Shown one piece after another: positions 18,003 to 25,698 of a stretch of DNA of 64,000 nucleotides; positions within the stretch are counted from its first letter, which is position 1; each line of letters opens with the position of its first letter. The notes under the pieces were generated by a model, which saw only the letters and a program-made list of their open reading frames with translations, had not been told where the DNA came from and ran no database searches. The position numbers and the translations under genes are program-made. The stretch is from NCBI RefSeq assembly GCF_000768695.1, contig NZ_AVPL01000003.1:62001-126000 (forward strand), in the 5' to 3' direction. This stretch comes from Knoellia aerolata DSM 18566 (lineage in GTDB: Bacteria; Actinomycetota; Actinomycetes; Actinomycetales; Dermatophilaceae).

Positions 18003-18353
18003 GTGACCGACACGATGGCGAGCTGGCCGGCGGGCCTGCTCTGGGTCGGTCTCTTCGCCCTGGGTGTCGTGCGCGGACTCGGCTACTACGCGATCGGTCG
18101 GGTCGCGACCTCGCGTGCCGCACCGGACGGACGCGTCGCTGCGGCGCAGGAGCGCGTGCGCCGGTTCGGGGCCCGCTCGGTGCTCGTCACCTACCCGGTC
18201 TACGGGCTCGCCGGCGCCACCCAGGTCGCCAACGGCGCCGCCCGGATAGGCCCGGCGCGCTTCCTCGCGGTCCTCACGCCGGTGTCCGCCTGCTGGGCCG
18301 CGCTGCAGACCGTCGTGGGCGTCGCCGTGTGGCAGGCCCTCCTCGGCGGCTGA
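18003..18353 (+). CDS. Small integral membrane protein, possibly DedA/VTT-like
   Basis: A 116-residue membrane protein with hydrophobic stretches at about 6-24 (WPAGLLWVGLFALGVVRGLG), 55-72 (VLVTYPVYGLAGATQ) and 85-112 (FLAVLTPVSACWAALQTVV). The order RGLGYYAIGR, basic loop, then P-x(n)-G-A-T-Q and RF resembles a shortened DedA/VTT-domain protein, but the match is from memory of the pattern only. It is monocistronic between the divergent NmrA-like gene and serA. Function is not assigned. Confidence 0.6.
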   Translation: MTDTMASWPAGLLWVGLFALGVVRGLGYYAIGRVATSRAAPDGRVAAAQERVRRFGARSVLVTYPVYGLAGATQVANGAARIGPARFLAVLTPVSACWAALQTVVGVAVWQALLGG

Positions 18354-18408
18354 TCACAGGCAGGGTCCGCATGCCGGGCCGGACCATCCACATTCTGGGC
18401 ACCGGCCG

Positions 18409-18414
18409 TAGACT
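18409..18414 (+). promoter_or_regulatory. Candidate serA -10 box (TAGACT)
   Basis: TAGACT lies 57 nt before the serA GTG, which would give a 5' leader of about 50 nt carrying the GAAGGA ribosome site. No convincing -35 box is seen. Confidence 0.4.
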
Positions 18415-18471
18415 CGCCTGCGCACAACGCCGTGCAATTCGCCCATCCGCGTCCCGCCGAAGGAATCGCAC

Positions 18472-20058
18472 GTGACCAGACCCGTCGTCCTCATCGCCGA
18501 AGAACTCTCGCCCGCCACGATCGACGCCCTCGGACCGGACTTCGAGGTCCGCACCGTCGACGGCGCCGACCGTTCCCTGCTCCTGCCGGCGCTCGCCGAC
18601 GTCGACGCGGTGCTCATCCGCTCGGCGACCAAGATGGACGCCGAGGCCATCGCCGCAGCGAAGAACCTCAAGGTCATCGCGCGCGCCGGGGTGGGCCTCG
18701 ACAACGTCGACGTCCCCGCCGCCACCCAGGCCGGCGTCATGGTCGTCAACGCCCCGACCTCCAACATCACCAGCGCGGCCGAGCTCGCCGTCGGCCTGCT
18801 CCTCGCCACCGCCCGCAACATCGCCCCGGCCAACCAGGCCCTCAAGGGCGGCGCGTGGAAGCGCAGCAAGTACGGCGGCGTCGAGCTCCTCGACAAGAAG
18901 GTCGGCGTCGTCGGCTTCGGCCGGATCGGCCAGCTCGTCGCCGAGCGGCTCAAGGGTTTCGGCGTCGAGATCCTCGCCTACGACCCCTATGTCTCGGCAC
19001 AGCGCGCCGGCCAGCTCGGTGCGCGCCTCGTGAGCCTCGACGAGCTGCTGGCCGAGTCGGACTTCATCACCGTCCACCTGCCCAAGTCGCCCGAGACCCT
19101 CGGTCTCATCGGCACCGAGGCGCTGTCCAAGGTCAAGCCGACCGTGCGCATCATCAACGCGGCCCGCGGCGGCATCGTCGACGAGGACGCCCTCGCGCAG
19201 GCCCTGCGTGACGGCCGGGTCGCCGGCGCCGGCATCGACGTCTTCGCGACCGAGCCGACGACCGAGAGCCCCCTGTTCGAGCACGAGTCGGTCGTCGTCA
19301 CGCCGCACCTCGGCGCCTCCACGGACGAGGCGCAGGAGAAGGCCGGTGTCGCCGTCGCGAAGTCGGTCCGGCTCGCGCTCAGCGGCGACCTCGTCCCGGA
19401 CGCCGTCAACGTCTCCGGTGGCGCCGTCGCCGAGGAGGTCCGCCCCGGCATCGACCTCGTCGAGAAGCTCGGTCGCATCTTCACCGGTGTCGCCGGCTCG
19501 GTCCCGGTGCAGCTCGACGTCGACGTCCGCGGCGAGATCACCGCGCACGACGTGTCGATCTGGGAGCTCGCCGCCCTCAAGGGCATCTTCACCGACGTCA
19601 CGTCAGACCCGGTGACCTACGTCAACGCGCCGCTGCTCGCCAAGGAGCGCGGCTGCGAGGTGCGCCTGCTCACCGACGCCGTCTCGGAGGACTTCCGCAA
19701 CGTCACGACGCTGCGCGGGACGCTCGCCGACGGGACGACCGTCTCCGTCGCCGGGACGCTCACCGGACCGAAGCTGGTCCAGAAGCTCATCGGCGTCAAC
19801 GGCTTCGACATCGAGGTCCCGATCAGCGACCACATGGCCTTCTTCTCGTACAAGGACCGCCCGGGTGTCGTCGGCGTCATCGGGCGGCTCCTGGGTGAGG
19901 CCGACGTCAACATCGGCGGCATGCAGGTGGCCCGCGACGACGCCGCCGGGCTCGCCCTGGTCGCCCTCACCGTCGACAACGAGATCCCGTCCGCCGTCGT
20001 GCACGCGATTGCGTCCGAGGTCGACGCGGACGTCCGCGTGGTCGACCTCGTGCAGTGA
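18472..20058 (+). CDS. serA: D-3-phosphoglycerate dehydrogenase
   Basis: A 528-residue type 1 PGDH, the first step of serine synthesis (3-phosphoglycerate to 3-phosphohydroxypyruvate with NAD). Motifs: VGVVGFGRIGQLVAERL (about 144), catalytic Arg in NAARGGIVDEDAL (about 231), Glu in ATEPTTESPLF (about 260), His in VTPHLGAST (about 280). The ASB domain follows to about 450, then a C-terminal ACT domain (YKDRPGVVGVIGRLLGEADV) for serine feedback. Length matches the long mycobacterial form. The GTG is set by GAAGGA 8 nt upstream. Its position between ilvC and leuB is the common actinobacterial order. Confidence 0.97.
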   Translation: MTRPVVLIAEELSPATIDALGPDFEVRTVDGADRSLLLPALADVDAVLIRSATKMDAEAIAAAKNLKVIARAGVGLDNVDVPAATQAGVMVVNAPTSNITSAAELAVGLLLATARNIAPANQALKGGAWKRSKYGGVELLDKKVGVVGFGRIGQLVAERLKGFGVEILAYDPYVSAQRAGQLGARLVSLDELLAESDFITVHLPKSPETLGLIGTEALSKVKPTVRIINAARGGIVDEDALAQALRDGRVAGAGIDVFATEPTTESPLFEHESVVVTPHLGASTDEAQEKAGVAVAKSVRLALSGDLVPDAVNVSGGAVAEEVRPGIDLVEKLGRIFTGVAGSVPVQLDVDVRGEITAHDVSIWELAALKGIFTDVTSDPVTYVNAPLLAKERGCEVRLLTDAVSEDFRNVTTLRGTLADGTTVSVAGTLTGPKLVQKLIGVNGFDIEVPISDHMAFFSYKDRPGVVGVIGRLLGEADVNIGGMQVARDDAAGLALVALTVDNEIPSAVVHAIASEVDADVRVVDLVQ

Positions 20059-20214
20059 GCGGCCCTGTGTCACAAGGTCACTGACCGACGGACAGTATGC
20101 CGTGTGCCCACCGGCCAGGGCCGGGCCGCGTGGTGCGTGTCGCGCGTCGGTTTCGGGTGGCTCGCCGTCCGTGATACTCGTTGTTCCTCAGACAGACACG
20201 TCCCAGGAGGATTT

Positions 20215-20493
20215 GTGAACCGTACGGATCTCAAGAACAAGGTCGCCGAGAGCGCCGGCGTCAGCGCGGCCGAGGCCGACCGCGCCATCGACGCCGTGCT
20301 CGGTGCCATCACCGACGCGCTCGTCGCCGGTGACAAGGTTTCGCTGCCGGGCTTCGGCATCTTCGAGACGCGCGAGCGCGCTGCTCGCACGGGCCGCAAC
20401 CCGCAGACGGGTGAGTCGCTCGACATCGCGGCCAGCACGTCGGCCGCGTTCAAGCCGGGCGCGGAGCTCAAGCGCAAGCTCGCCAAGAGCTGA
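20215..20493 (+). CDS. HU-family DNA-binding protein (short form)
   Basis: A 92-residue histone-like protein. The HU core is complete: helices (VAESAGVSAAEADRAIDAVL), the signature GDKVSLPGFGIFETRERAAR and the arm region RTGRNPQTGESLDIAAS. It lacks the Lys/Ala-rich tail of the second HU gene at 50457. A strong CCAGGAGGA site 5 nt upstream fixes the GTG start. It should coat and bend DNA as a homodimer, or a heterodimer with the tailed paralogue. A hairpin terminator follows. Confidence 0.95.
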   Translation: MNRTDLKNKVAESAGVSAAEADRAIDAVLGAITDALVAGDKVSLPGFGIFETRERAARTGRNPQTGESLDIAASTSAAFKPGAELKRKLAKS

Positions 20494-20507
20494 CCCAGCA
20501 GTCCCGT

Positions 20508-20551
20508 CACGGATGCCGCGCGACCACCTCGGTGGGAGCGCGGCATCCGTG
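20508..20551 (+). terminator. Hairpin terminator after HU gene
   Basis: CACGGATGCCGCGC pairs with GCGCGGCATCCGTG, and the inner loop forms a second stem CCACC/GGTGG. The stem is long and perfect but has no T tract, as is common in high-GC actinobacteria. Confidence 0.7.
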
Positions 20552-20664
20552 CGTCCGGAGGGCGCGCAATGAGACCGCGTCTCACGCTGTGGTCACTGTC
20601 TTCCGGATAGTAGGACGTCCTCATAACCTCGACACATGCAGCGGCAGGTACGTCTCATCGCCAG

Positions 20665-20701
20665 CCGCGGCGAGGTCCGGTAGTCAGCTCCCTCGTCGCG
20701 G
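20665..20701 (+). other. Unexplained hairpin in HU-leuB intergenic region
   Basis: CCGCGGCGAGG (20665-20675) pairs with CCTCGTCGCGG (20691-20701), 11 bp with one G-U, around a 15-nt loop. The surrounding 20552-20793 has no convincing gene. It also contains the palindrome AGGACGTCCT (20612-20621) beside AT-rich ATAGT and CATAAC, which looks like a promoter region. It could be the 5' leader of the small reading frame downstream. No known riboswitch class was recognised. Confidence 0.35.
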
Positions 20702-20793
20702 AGACCCCGTGACGTCCGCTGACCGGTTCGCCCTCACCCCCGGGCTCGAGCCGACCGACCCGCCCCCCACGAGATGTCGAAGGACTGAGTTTC

Positions 20794-20874
20794 ATGAGCG
20801 AAGAAGCCCAGCAGGCCCGCCGGGCCCTGCAGGAGTCGATGGACCTGCGCGACCAGGACCACACGGACGCGTGA
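20794..20874 (+). CDS. Possible 26-residue small protein
   Basis: ATG at 20794 opens a charged 26-residue frame beginning MSEEAQQARRALQESMDLRD and ending in DQDHTDA, with a GAAGGA-type site about 12 nt upstream. It is acidic and predicted helical. Tandem terminators follow immediately, as expected for a short independent transcript. No homologue is recalled, so it is a candidate only. It could be chance. Confidence 0.35.
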   Translation: MSEEAQQARRALQESMDLRDQDHTDA

Positions 20875-20876
20875 CC

Positions 20877-20934
20877 CACGGCTGACCTCGGTCAGCCCGT
20901 GAACAGGCCCCCGGACCCTCGGTCGGGGGCCTGT
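20877..20934 (+). terminator. Tandem hairpin terminators before leuB
   Basis: Two consecutive dyads: CACGGCTGAC with GTCAGCCcGTG (20877-20901), then ACAGGCCCCC-g-GACC with GGTC-GGGGGCCTGT (20903-20934). They isolate leuB from upstream transcription, even though no large gene lies just upstream. Confidence 0.7.
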
Positions 20935-20983
20935 CGCATGCCCGCATGGTGAGCACCCGATCCCGAATGTCGAGATGCCTTCC

Positions 20984-20989
20984 TAGAGT
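20984..20989 (+). promoter_or_regulatory. -10 box (TAGAGT) of leuB
   Basis: TAGAGT ends 6 nt before the leuB ATG at 20996, implying a leaderless transcript. The block matches that of ilvD. Confidence 0.6.
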
Positions 20990-20995
20990 GGGCCC

Positions 20996-22060
20996 ATGAG
21001 CGATCACAGCGCAGCGGACATCGACCTCGCCGTCATCGCCGGGGACGGCATCGGGCCCGAGGTGGTCGCCGAGGGCCTCAAGGTCCTCGAGGCGGTGACC
21101 GCCGGGAGCGGCACGAAGGTGAGCTCGACGGCATACGACCTCGGCGCGACGCGCTGGAACGCGACCGGCGAGACGCTGCCCCACAGCGTCCTCGACGAGC
21201 TCCGCGGCCACGACGCCATCCTGCTCGGCGCCATCGGTGACCCGAGCGTCCCGAGCGGTGTCCTCGAGCGCGGCATCCTCCTGCCGCTGCGCTTCGCTCT
21301 CGACCACTTCGTCAACCTCCGTCCCGCGAAGCTCTACCCGGGCGTCGAGAGCCCGCTCGCGATCGAGCGGGTCGCCCCGGACGGAATCGACTTCGTCGTC
21401 GTGCGTGAGGGCACGGAGGGCCCCTACGTCGGCAACGGCGGCTCGCTGCGCGCCGGCACCCCCCACGAGATCGCCACCGAGGTGAGCGTCAACACCCGCT
21501 TCGGCGTCGAGCGCGTCGTGCGTGAGGCCTTCGCCCGGGCCCAGGCGCGCCCTCGTCGTCACCTCACGCTCGTGCACAAGCACAACGTCCTCACCCACGC
21601 CGGCCACCTGTGGCGGCGCACGGTCGACGAGGTCGGGGCCGAGTTCCCCGACGTCGAGACGGCCTACCAGCACGTCGACGCGGCCACGATCTTCCTCGTG
21701 ACCGACCCCGGCCGGTTCGACGTCATCGTCACCGACAACCTCTTCGGCGACATCATCACCGACATCGCGGCCGCCATCGCCGGCGGCATCGGCCTCGCCG
21801 CGAGCGGCAACATCAACCCGACGGGGGAGTCGCCGAGCATGTTCGAGCCGGTCCACGGCTCGGCCCCGGACATCGCCGGGCAGGGCGTCGCCGACCCGAC
21901 GGCGACGATCCTCTCCGTCGCGATGCTCCTGGAGCACCTCGGTCGCACCGACGAGGCGGCCCGGGTCGAGGCGGCGGTCGCCGCCGACCTCGCGCAGCGG
22001 GGCAGCGCCGCCCGCACGACGAGCGCCATCGGTGACGCCGTCGCCGCGCGCCTGTCATAG
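20996..22060 (+). CDS. leuB: 3-isopropylmalate dehydrogenase
   Basis: A 354-residue NAD-dependent decarboxylating dehydrogenase for leucine synthesis. Because the window also encodes CimA, it probably also oxidises 3-methylmalate in the citramalate route to 2-oxobutyrate. Motifs: [18 protein letters not shown] at the N-terminus, substrate-binding [17 protein letters not shown] (about 103), metal and cofactor segment [16 protein letters not shown] (about 244). The C-terminal block with [15 protein letters not shown] (about 282) is intact. ilvE begins 48 bp downstream with its own ribosome site and probably shares the mRNA. Confidence 0.96.
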   Translation: MSDHSAADIDLAVIAGDGIGPEVVAEGLKVLEAVTAGSGTKVSSTAYDLGATRWNATGETLPHSVLDELRGHDAILLGAIGDPSVPSGVLERGILLPLRFALDHFVNLRPAKLYPGVESPLAIERVAPDGIDFVVVREGTEGPYVGNGGSLRAGTPHEIATEVSVNTRFGVERVVREAFARAQARPRRHLTLVHKHNVLTHAGHLWRRTVDEVGAEFPDVETAYQHVDAATIFLVTDPGRFDVIVTDNLFGDIITDIAAAIAGGIGLAASGNINPTGESPSMFEPVHGSAPDIAGQGVADPTATILSVAMLLEHLGRTDEAARVEAAVAADLAQRGSAARTTSAIGDAVAARLS

Positions 22061-22108
22061 GCTCGGAGCCGGCCGCACCGAAGCCCCCTTGCGTGGAAGG
22101 ACCCGCTG

Positions 22109-23206
22109 ATGACCGACCTCTCGTTCACGACCCTGCGCCGTGAGGACCCGGTGTCCGACGAGCGTCGCGCCGAGATCCACGCCAACCCCGGGTTCGGCGT
22201 CCACTTCACCGACCACATGGTCACGGCGACGTGGACCAAGGACGGCGGGTGGCAGGACGGGAAGGTCGTGCCCTACGGGCCGATCCAGCTCATGCCGAGC
22301 GCGGCCGTCCTGCACTACGCGCAGGAGATCTTCGAGGGCATGAAGGCCTACCGCCACGCCGACGGCTCGGTGTGGACGTTCCGCCCCGAGGCCAACGCGG
22401 CGCGCATGGCCCGCAGCGCCCGCCGGCTGGCCCTGCCCGAGCTGTCCGAGGCCGACTTCATCGGTTCGCTCAAGGCCCTGCTCGAGGTCGACGAGGCGTG
22501 GGTGCCCCCGGCCGACGGCAGCGAGGCCAGCCTCTACCTCCGCCCGTTCATGTACGCCTCGGAGGCGTTCCTCGGGGTGCGCCCGGCCAACGTCGTCACC
22601 TACTCCGTCATCGCCTCGCCCGCCGGTCCCTACTTCCCCGGTGGCCTCAAGCCGGTGACGCTCTGGATCTCGCAGGACTACGCGCGGGCCGGGGCGGGTG
22701 GGACCGGCGCCGCCAAGTGTGGTGGCAACTACGCCTCGTCGCTCGCCGGGCAGCTCGAGGGCATCGAGCACGGCTGTGACCAGGCGGTCTTCCTCGACTC
22801 GGGCACCCATCAGCTCATCGAGGAGCTCGGTGGCATGAACCTCTTCTTTCTCACCAAGGACGGTGAGCTCGTCACCCCGGAGCTGTCCGGCTCGATCCTC
22901 GAGGGCATCACGCGCAGCTCCATCCTCGAGCTCGCCAAGGACCTCGACCTCACGCCCGTCGAGCGCAAAGTGCCGATCCAGGAGTGGAAGGACGGGGTGG
23001 TCTCCGGCGACATCGTCGAGATCTTCGCGTGCGGCACGGCCGCCGTCGTGACGCCGGTCGGCGAGCTGCGCTGGGAGGGGGGCACGGCCCCGGCGGTCGG
23101 TGGACCCGAGGGTGGCGCAGTCACCCGGGCGATCCGCGCTCGCCTCCTCGACATCCAGTACGGCCGCGCCGAGGACACCCGCGGCTGGATGACCCGCTTG
23201 GTCTGA
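22109..23206 (+). CDS. ilvE: Branched-chain amino-acid aminotransferase
   Basis: A 365-residue fold-type IV PLP aminotransferase, the last step for Ile, Val and Leu, using glutamate as amino donor. The PLP lysine lies in GTGAAKCGGNYASSL (about residue 201). Other family motifs are EIFEGMKAYRHADGSVWTFR (about 72) and EELGGMNLFF (about 234). Length is typical of BCAT2-like actinobacterial enzymes. A GGAAGGA site precedes ATG. It is probably cotranscribed with leuB. Confidence 0.96.
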   Translation: MTDLSFTTLRREDPVSDERRAEIHANPGFGVHFTDHMVTATWTKDGGWQDGKVVPYGPIQLMPSAAVLHYAQEIFEGMKAYRHADGSVWTFRPEANAARMARSARRLALPELSEADFIGSLKALLEVDEAWVPPADGSEASLYLRPFMYASEAFLGVRPANVVTYSVIASPAGPYFPGGLKPVTLWISQDYARAGAGGTGAAKCGGNYASSLAGQLEGIEHGCDQAVFLDSGTHQLIEELGGMNLFFLTKDGELVTPELSGSILEGITRSSILELAKDLDLTPVERKVPIQEWKDGVVSGDIVEIFACGTAAVVTPVGELRWEGGTAPAVGGPEGGAVTRAIRARLLDIQYGRAEDTRGWMTRLV

Positions 23207-23294
23207 CCGCCGCTCGATGGGTGCGGCTCGGGAGGATGAGGCGCGGCGCAGAAGGTGGGTGCCACCGCGTCGGCGTCAAAAGGTTCATGAACAG

Positions 23295-23379
23295 ACCATT
23301 GACGTCGGCGTGCGCTGTGGTGTTCTCTGTGCACCATTGATGTTTCGGGATCACCGGGTCCGGAAACAGACCTTTGATG
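23295..23379 (+). repeat. Three ACCnTTGAyG direct repeats upstream of permease operon
   Basis: ACCATTGACG (23295), ACCATTGATG (23333) and ACCTTTGATG (23370) recur at 38 and 37 bp. Two of them also share a preceding AACAG. They fill the 183-bp gap before the permease, and the third touches its ribosome site. Candidate operator for the operon's FCD/GntR regulator. Confidence 0.5.
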
Positions 23380-23389
23380 GGGAGTGCGC

Positions 23390-24925
23390 ATGGCGACTCA
23401 GCGGGAACAGGACGACCTGACGACCGGGCACCAGAGCGACGAGGACATGCTGGCCGCGCTCGGCTACAAGCAGGAGCTCACCCGCTCCATGAGCGGCTTC
23501 AGCAACTTCGCCGTCTCCTTCTCGATCATCTCGATCCTCGCCGGCTGCATCACGAGCTATCTCATCGCGATGAACGCCGGCGGACCGATGGCGATCTCCA
23601 TCGGCTGGCCCCTCGTCGGGGTGTTCGTCGTCTGCGTCGCCCTCGCGATGGGGGAGATCTGCTCGGTGTACCCGACCGCCGGCGGTCTCTACTTCTGGGC
23701 AGGTCGTCTCGCCCGGACGAACAAGCGGGTCTGGGCCTGGTACGTCGGGTGGTTCAACTTCCTCGGCGAGGTGGCCGTGACGACCGCGGTCGACTACGGC
23801 GCAGCCGTGACCTGGATGGCCTTCCTCAGCCTGGTGTTCGGGTTCGAGGTGAGCGCGACGACGACGTTCATCGCCTTCGTCATCATCCTGCTCCTGCACG
23901 GGCTGCTCAACGCCTTCGGCGTCAACCTCGTCCGACTGCTCTCGAGCGTCTCGGCGTGGTGGCACCTCGCCGGCGCGGCGATCATCGTCCTCCTGCTGGC
24001 CTTCGTCCCCGACCAGCACCAGAGCGCGGAGTGGGTCTTCACCGAGTTCAAGAACGAGACCGGCTGGCAGAGCGGCATCTACGTCTTCCTCATCGGACTG
24101 CTCATGGCGCAGTACACCTTCACCGGGTTCGACGCCTCCGCCCACGTCGCGGAGGAGACCAAGAACGCCTCGGTCGCCGCGCCGCGGGGCATCGTGAACT
24201 CGGTCGTCGTCTCGCTCGTCGCCGGGTGGATCCTCCTCCTGGCGGTGACCTTCGCGGTCCAGGGTGAGGACGGCTGGACCGCGGCGAAGGACTCCGACAT
24301 CGGCCTGCCGCCGGCACAGATCTTCATCGACGCGACCGGGGAGACCCTGGGCCTGTTCATGCTGTTCATCGCAGCCGTCGCCCAGTTCTTCTGCGGCATG
24401 GCGTGCGTGACCTCGTCCTCGCGCATGTCCTTCGCCTTCTCCCGTGACAACGCGCTGCCCGGCTCGCGCCTGTGGGCCAAGGTCAACCCGCGGACCGGCA
24501 CCCCGACCAACTCGATCTGGCTCGTCACCGTGGCCTCGATCGTCCTCGCCAGCCCGGCTCTCGTCTCCACCACGGCCTACCTCGCCGTCACGTCGATCGC
24601 GGTCATCGGGCTCTACATCGCCTACGTCACGCCGGTCTTCCTCCGCCGGATGAACCCGGACTTCCAACCGGGACGGTGGAACCTCGGCCGGTGGAGCGCC
24701 CCCATCGGCTGGATCGCCGTGGCGTGGGTGGTGTTCATCGTCGTGCTCTTCATGCTGCCGCCGGCCTCGCCGATCACGGTCGACACCTTCAACTACGCGC
24801 CGATCGCGGTGCTCATCGTCATCGGCTTCGCCACGGCGTCCTGGTTCCTGGCGGGTCGGAAGCACTTCATGGTCGACGTGCCCGAGGGCCACGACACGAT
24901 CCCGCCCGCCGAGATCTTCCGATGA
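23390..24925 (+). CDS. APC-family amino acid/amine permease
   Basis: A 511-residue APC transporter with about 12 TM helices. The N-terminal motif LGYKQELTRSMSGFSNFAVS and the helix-1 break (ISILAGCITSY) are characteristic of the GABA/ethanolamine-type permease branch. Consensus loops EICSVYPTAGGLYFW (about 88) and FTGFDASAHVAEETKNAS (about 245) are present. ATG 23390 has GGGGAG upstream. It opens an operon with the FCD regulator, a gamma-glutamyl ligase and oxidative enzymes, so an amine, amino alcohol or polyamine is the likely substrate. The exact compound is not determined. Confidence 0.85.
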   Translation: MATQREQDDLTTGHQSDEDMLAALGYKQELTRSMSGFSNFAVSFSIISILAGCITSYLIAMNAGGPMAISIGWPLVGVFVVCVALAMGEICSVYPTAGGLYFWAGRLARTNKRVWAWYVGWFNFLGEVAVTTAVDYGAAVTWMAFLSLVFGFEVSATTTFIAFVIILLLHGLLNAFGVNLVRLLSSVSAWWHLAGAAIIVLLLAFVPDQHQSAEWVFTEFKNETGWQSGIYVFLIGLLMAQYTFTGFDASAHVAEETKNASVAAPRGIVNSVVVSLVAGWILLLAVTFAVQGEDGWTAAKDSDIGLPPAQIFIDATGETLGLFMLFIAAVAQFFCGMACVTSSSRMSFAFSRDNALPGSRLWAKVNPRTGTPTNSIWLVTVASIVLASPALVSTTAYLAVTSIAVIGLYIAYVTPVFLRRMNPDFQPGRWNLGRWSAPIGWIAVAWVVFIVVLFMLPPASPITVDTFNYAPIAVLIVIGFATASWFLAGRKHFMVDVPEGHDTIPPAEIFR

Positions 24926-24947
24926 GGTATGCCGTGAGGTCGGCTTC

Positions 24948-25676
24948 GTGACGGAGTCGCCCCTGGGCGCGGGACGGCTTCCCGAGGCCGTCCTGCGCCC
25001 GGCGACGGCGAACGTCTTCGAGACGACGGTCGAGCAGCTGGCGACGGCGATCCGGCTCGGCGTCTTCGAACACGGGCAGCATCTGCCGCCCGAGCGCGAG
25101 CTCGCCGAGCGCCTCGGCGTCTCGCGCAGCTCGCTGCGCGACGCGATCGCGGCTCTGCGCACCAGTGGGCTCGTCACCACCCGGCGAGGACGTGGTGGCG
25201 GCACGCTCGTCACCTACGTCGCCCCCGTGCCGGGCTCGGCGCGGCCGCCGGTCCGTCGCGGGGTGGCACTGGCTGACGCCCTCGACTTCCGCCGGGTCGT
25301 CGAGCCGGGCGCGGCGTGGCTCGCGGCCCGGCAGGACCTCTCCGGGGACCAGCGGTCGTGGCTGGTCGCGTCGGCGGCCGCCGTGCGGGACGCCCCGGAC
25401 CCCGCCTCGCACCGCATGGCGGACAGCCGCTTCCACCTCGCCGTCGCCACGCTGTCGGGATCGCCGATGCTCATCGAGTCGGTCACCCGGGCCCAGGCGG
25501 CCCTCGGTGAGATGCTCGGCGCGATCCCCGTGCTCGAGCGCAACATCAGCCACTCGTGCGACCAGCACGACGCGGTGGTCGGTGCGATCCTGCGGGGGGA
25601 CGCCGACCGCGCGCGGGCGGCCATGGAGGAGCACTGCGACGCCACCTCCGCCCTGCTCAGGGGACTGCTCGGATGA
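24948..25676 (+). CDS. FadR-subfamily GntR regulator (FCD domain)
   Basis: A 242-residue regulator with an N-terminal GntR winged helix (LATAIRLGVFEHGQHLPPE, then RELAERLGVSRSSLRDAIAA, residues about 25-65). A C-terminal all-helical FCD domain carries the likely metal/ligand residues (DFRRVVEPGAAWLAAR; DSRFHLAVATLSGSPML; HDAVVGAILRGDADRARAAM). The start is GTG, 22 bp after the permease stop. Its place inside the operon implies local control by the pathway substrate, acting on the repeats before the permease. Repressor or activator cannot be told from sequence. Confidence 0.85.
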   Translation: MTESPLGAGRLPEAVLRPATANVFETTVEQLATAIRLGVFEHGQHLPPERELAERLGVSRSSLRDAIAALRTSGLVTTRRGRGGGTLVTYVAPVPGSARPPVRRGVALADALDFRRVVEPGAAWLAARQDLSGDQRSWLVASAAAVRDAPDPASHRMADSRFHLAVATLSGSPMLIESVTRAQAALGEMLGAIPVLERNISHSCDQHDAVVGAILRGDADRARAAMEEHCDATSALLRGLLG

Positions 25677-25698
25677 GCCCGATCGAAGGAGAGAACAC

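Noticed and set aside
20701-20885. A longer frame from GTG 20709 overlapping the 26-codon frame
   Set aside because: Pro/Arg-rich, no ribosome site, no domain; it looks like a random high-GC frame.
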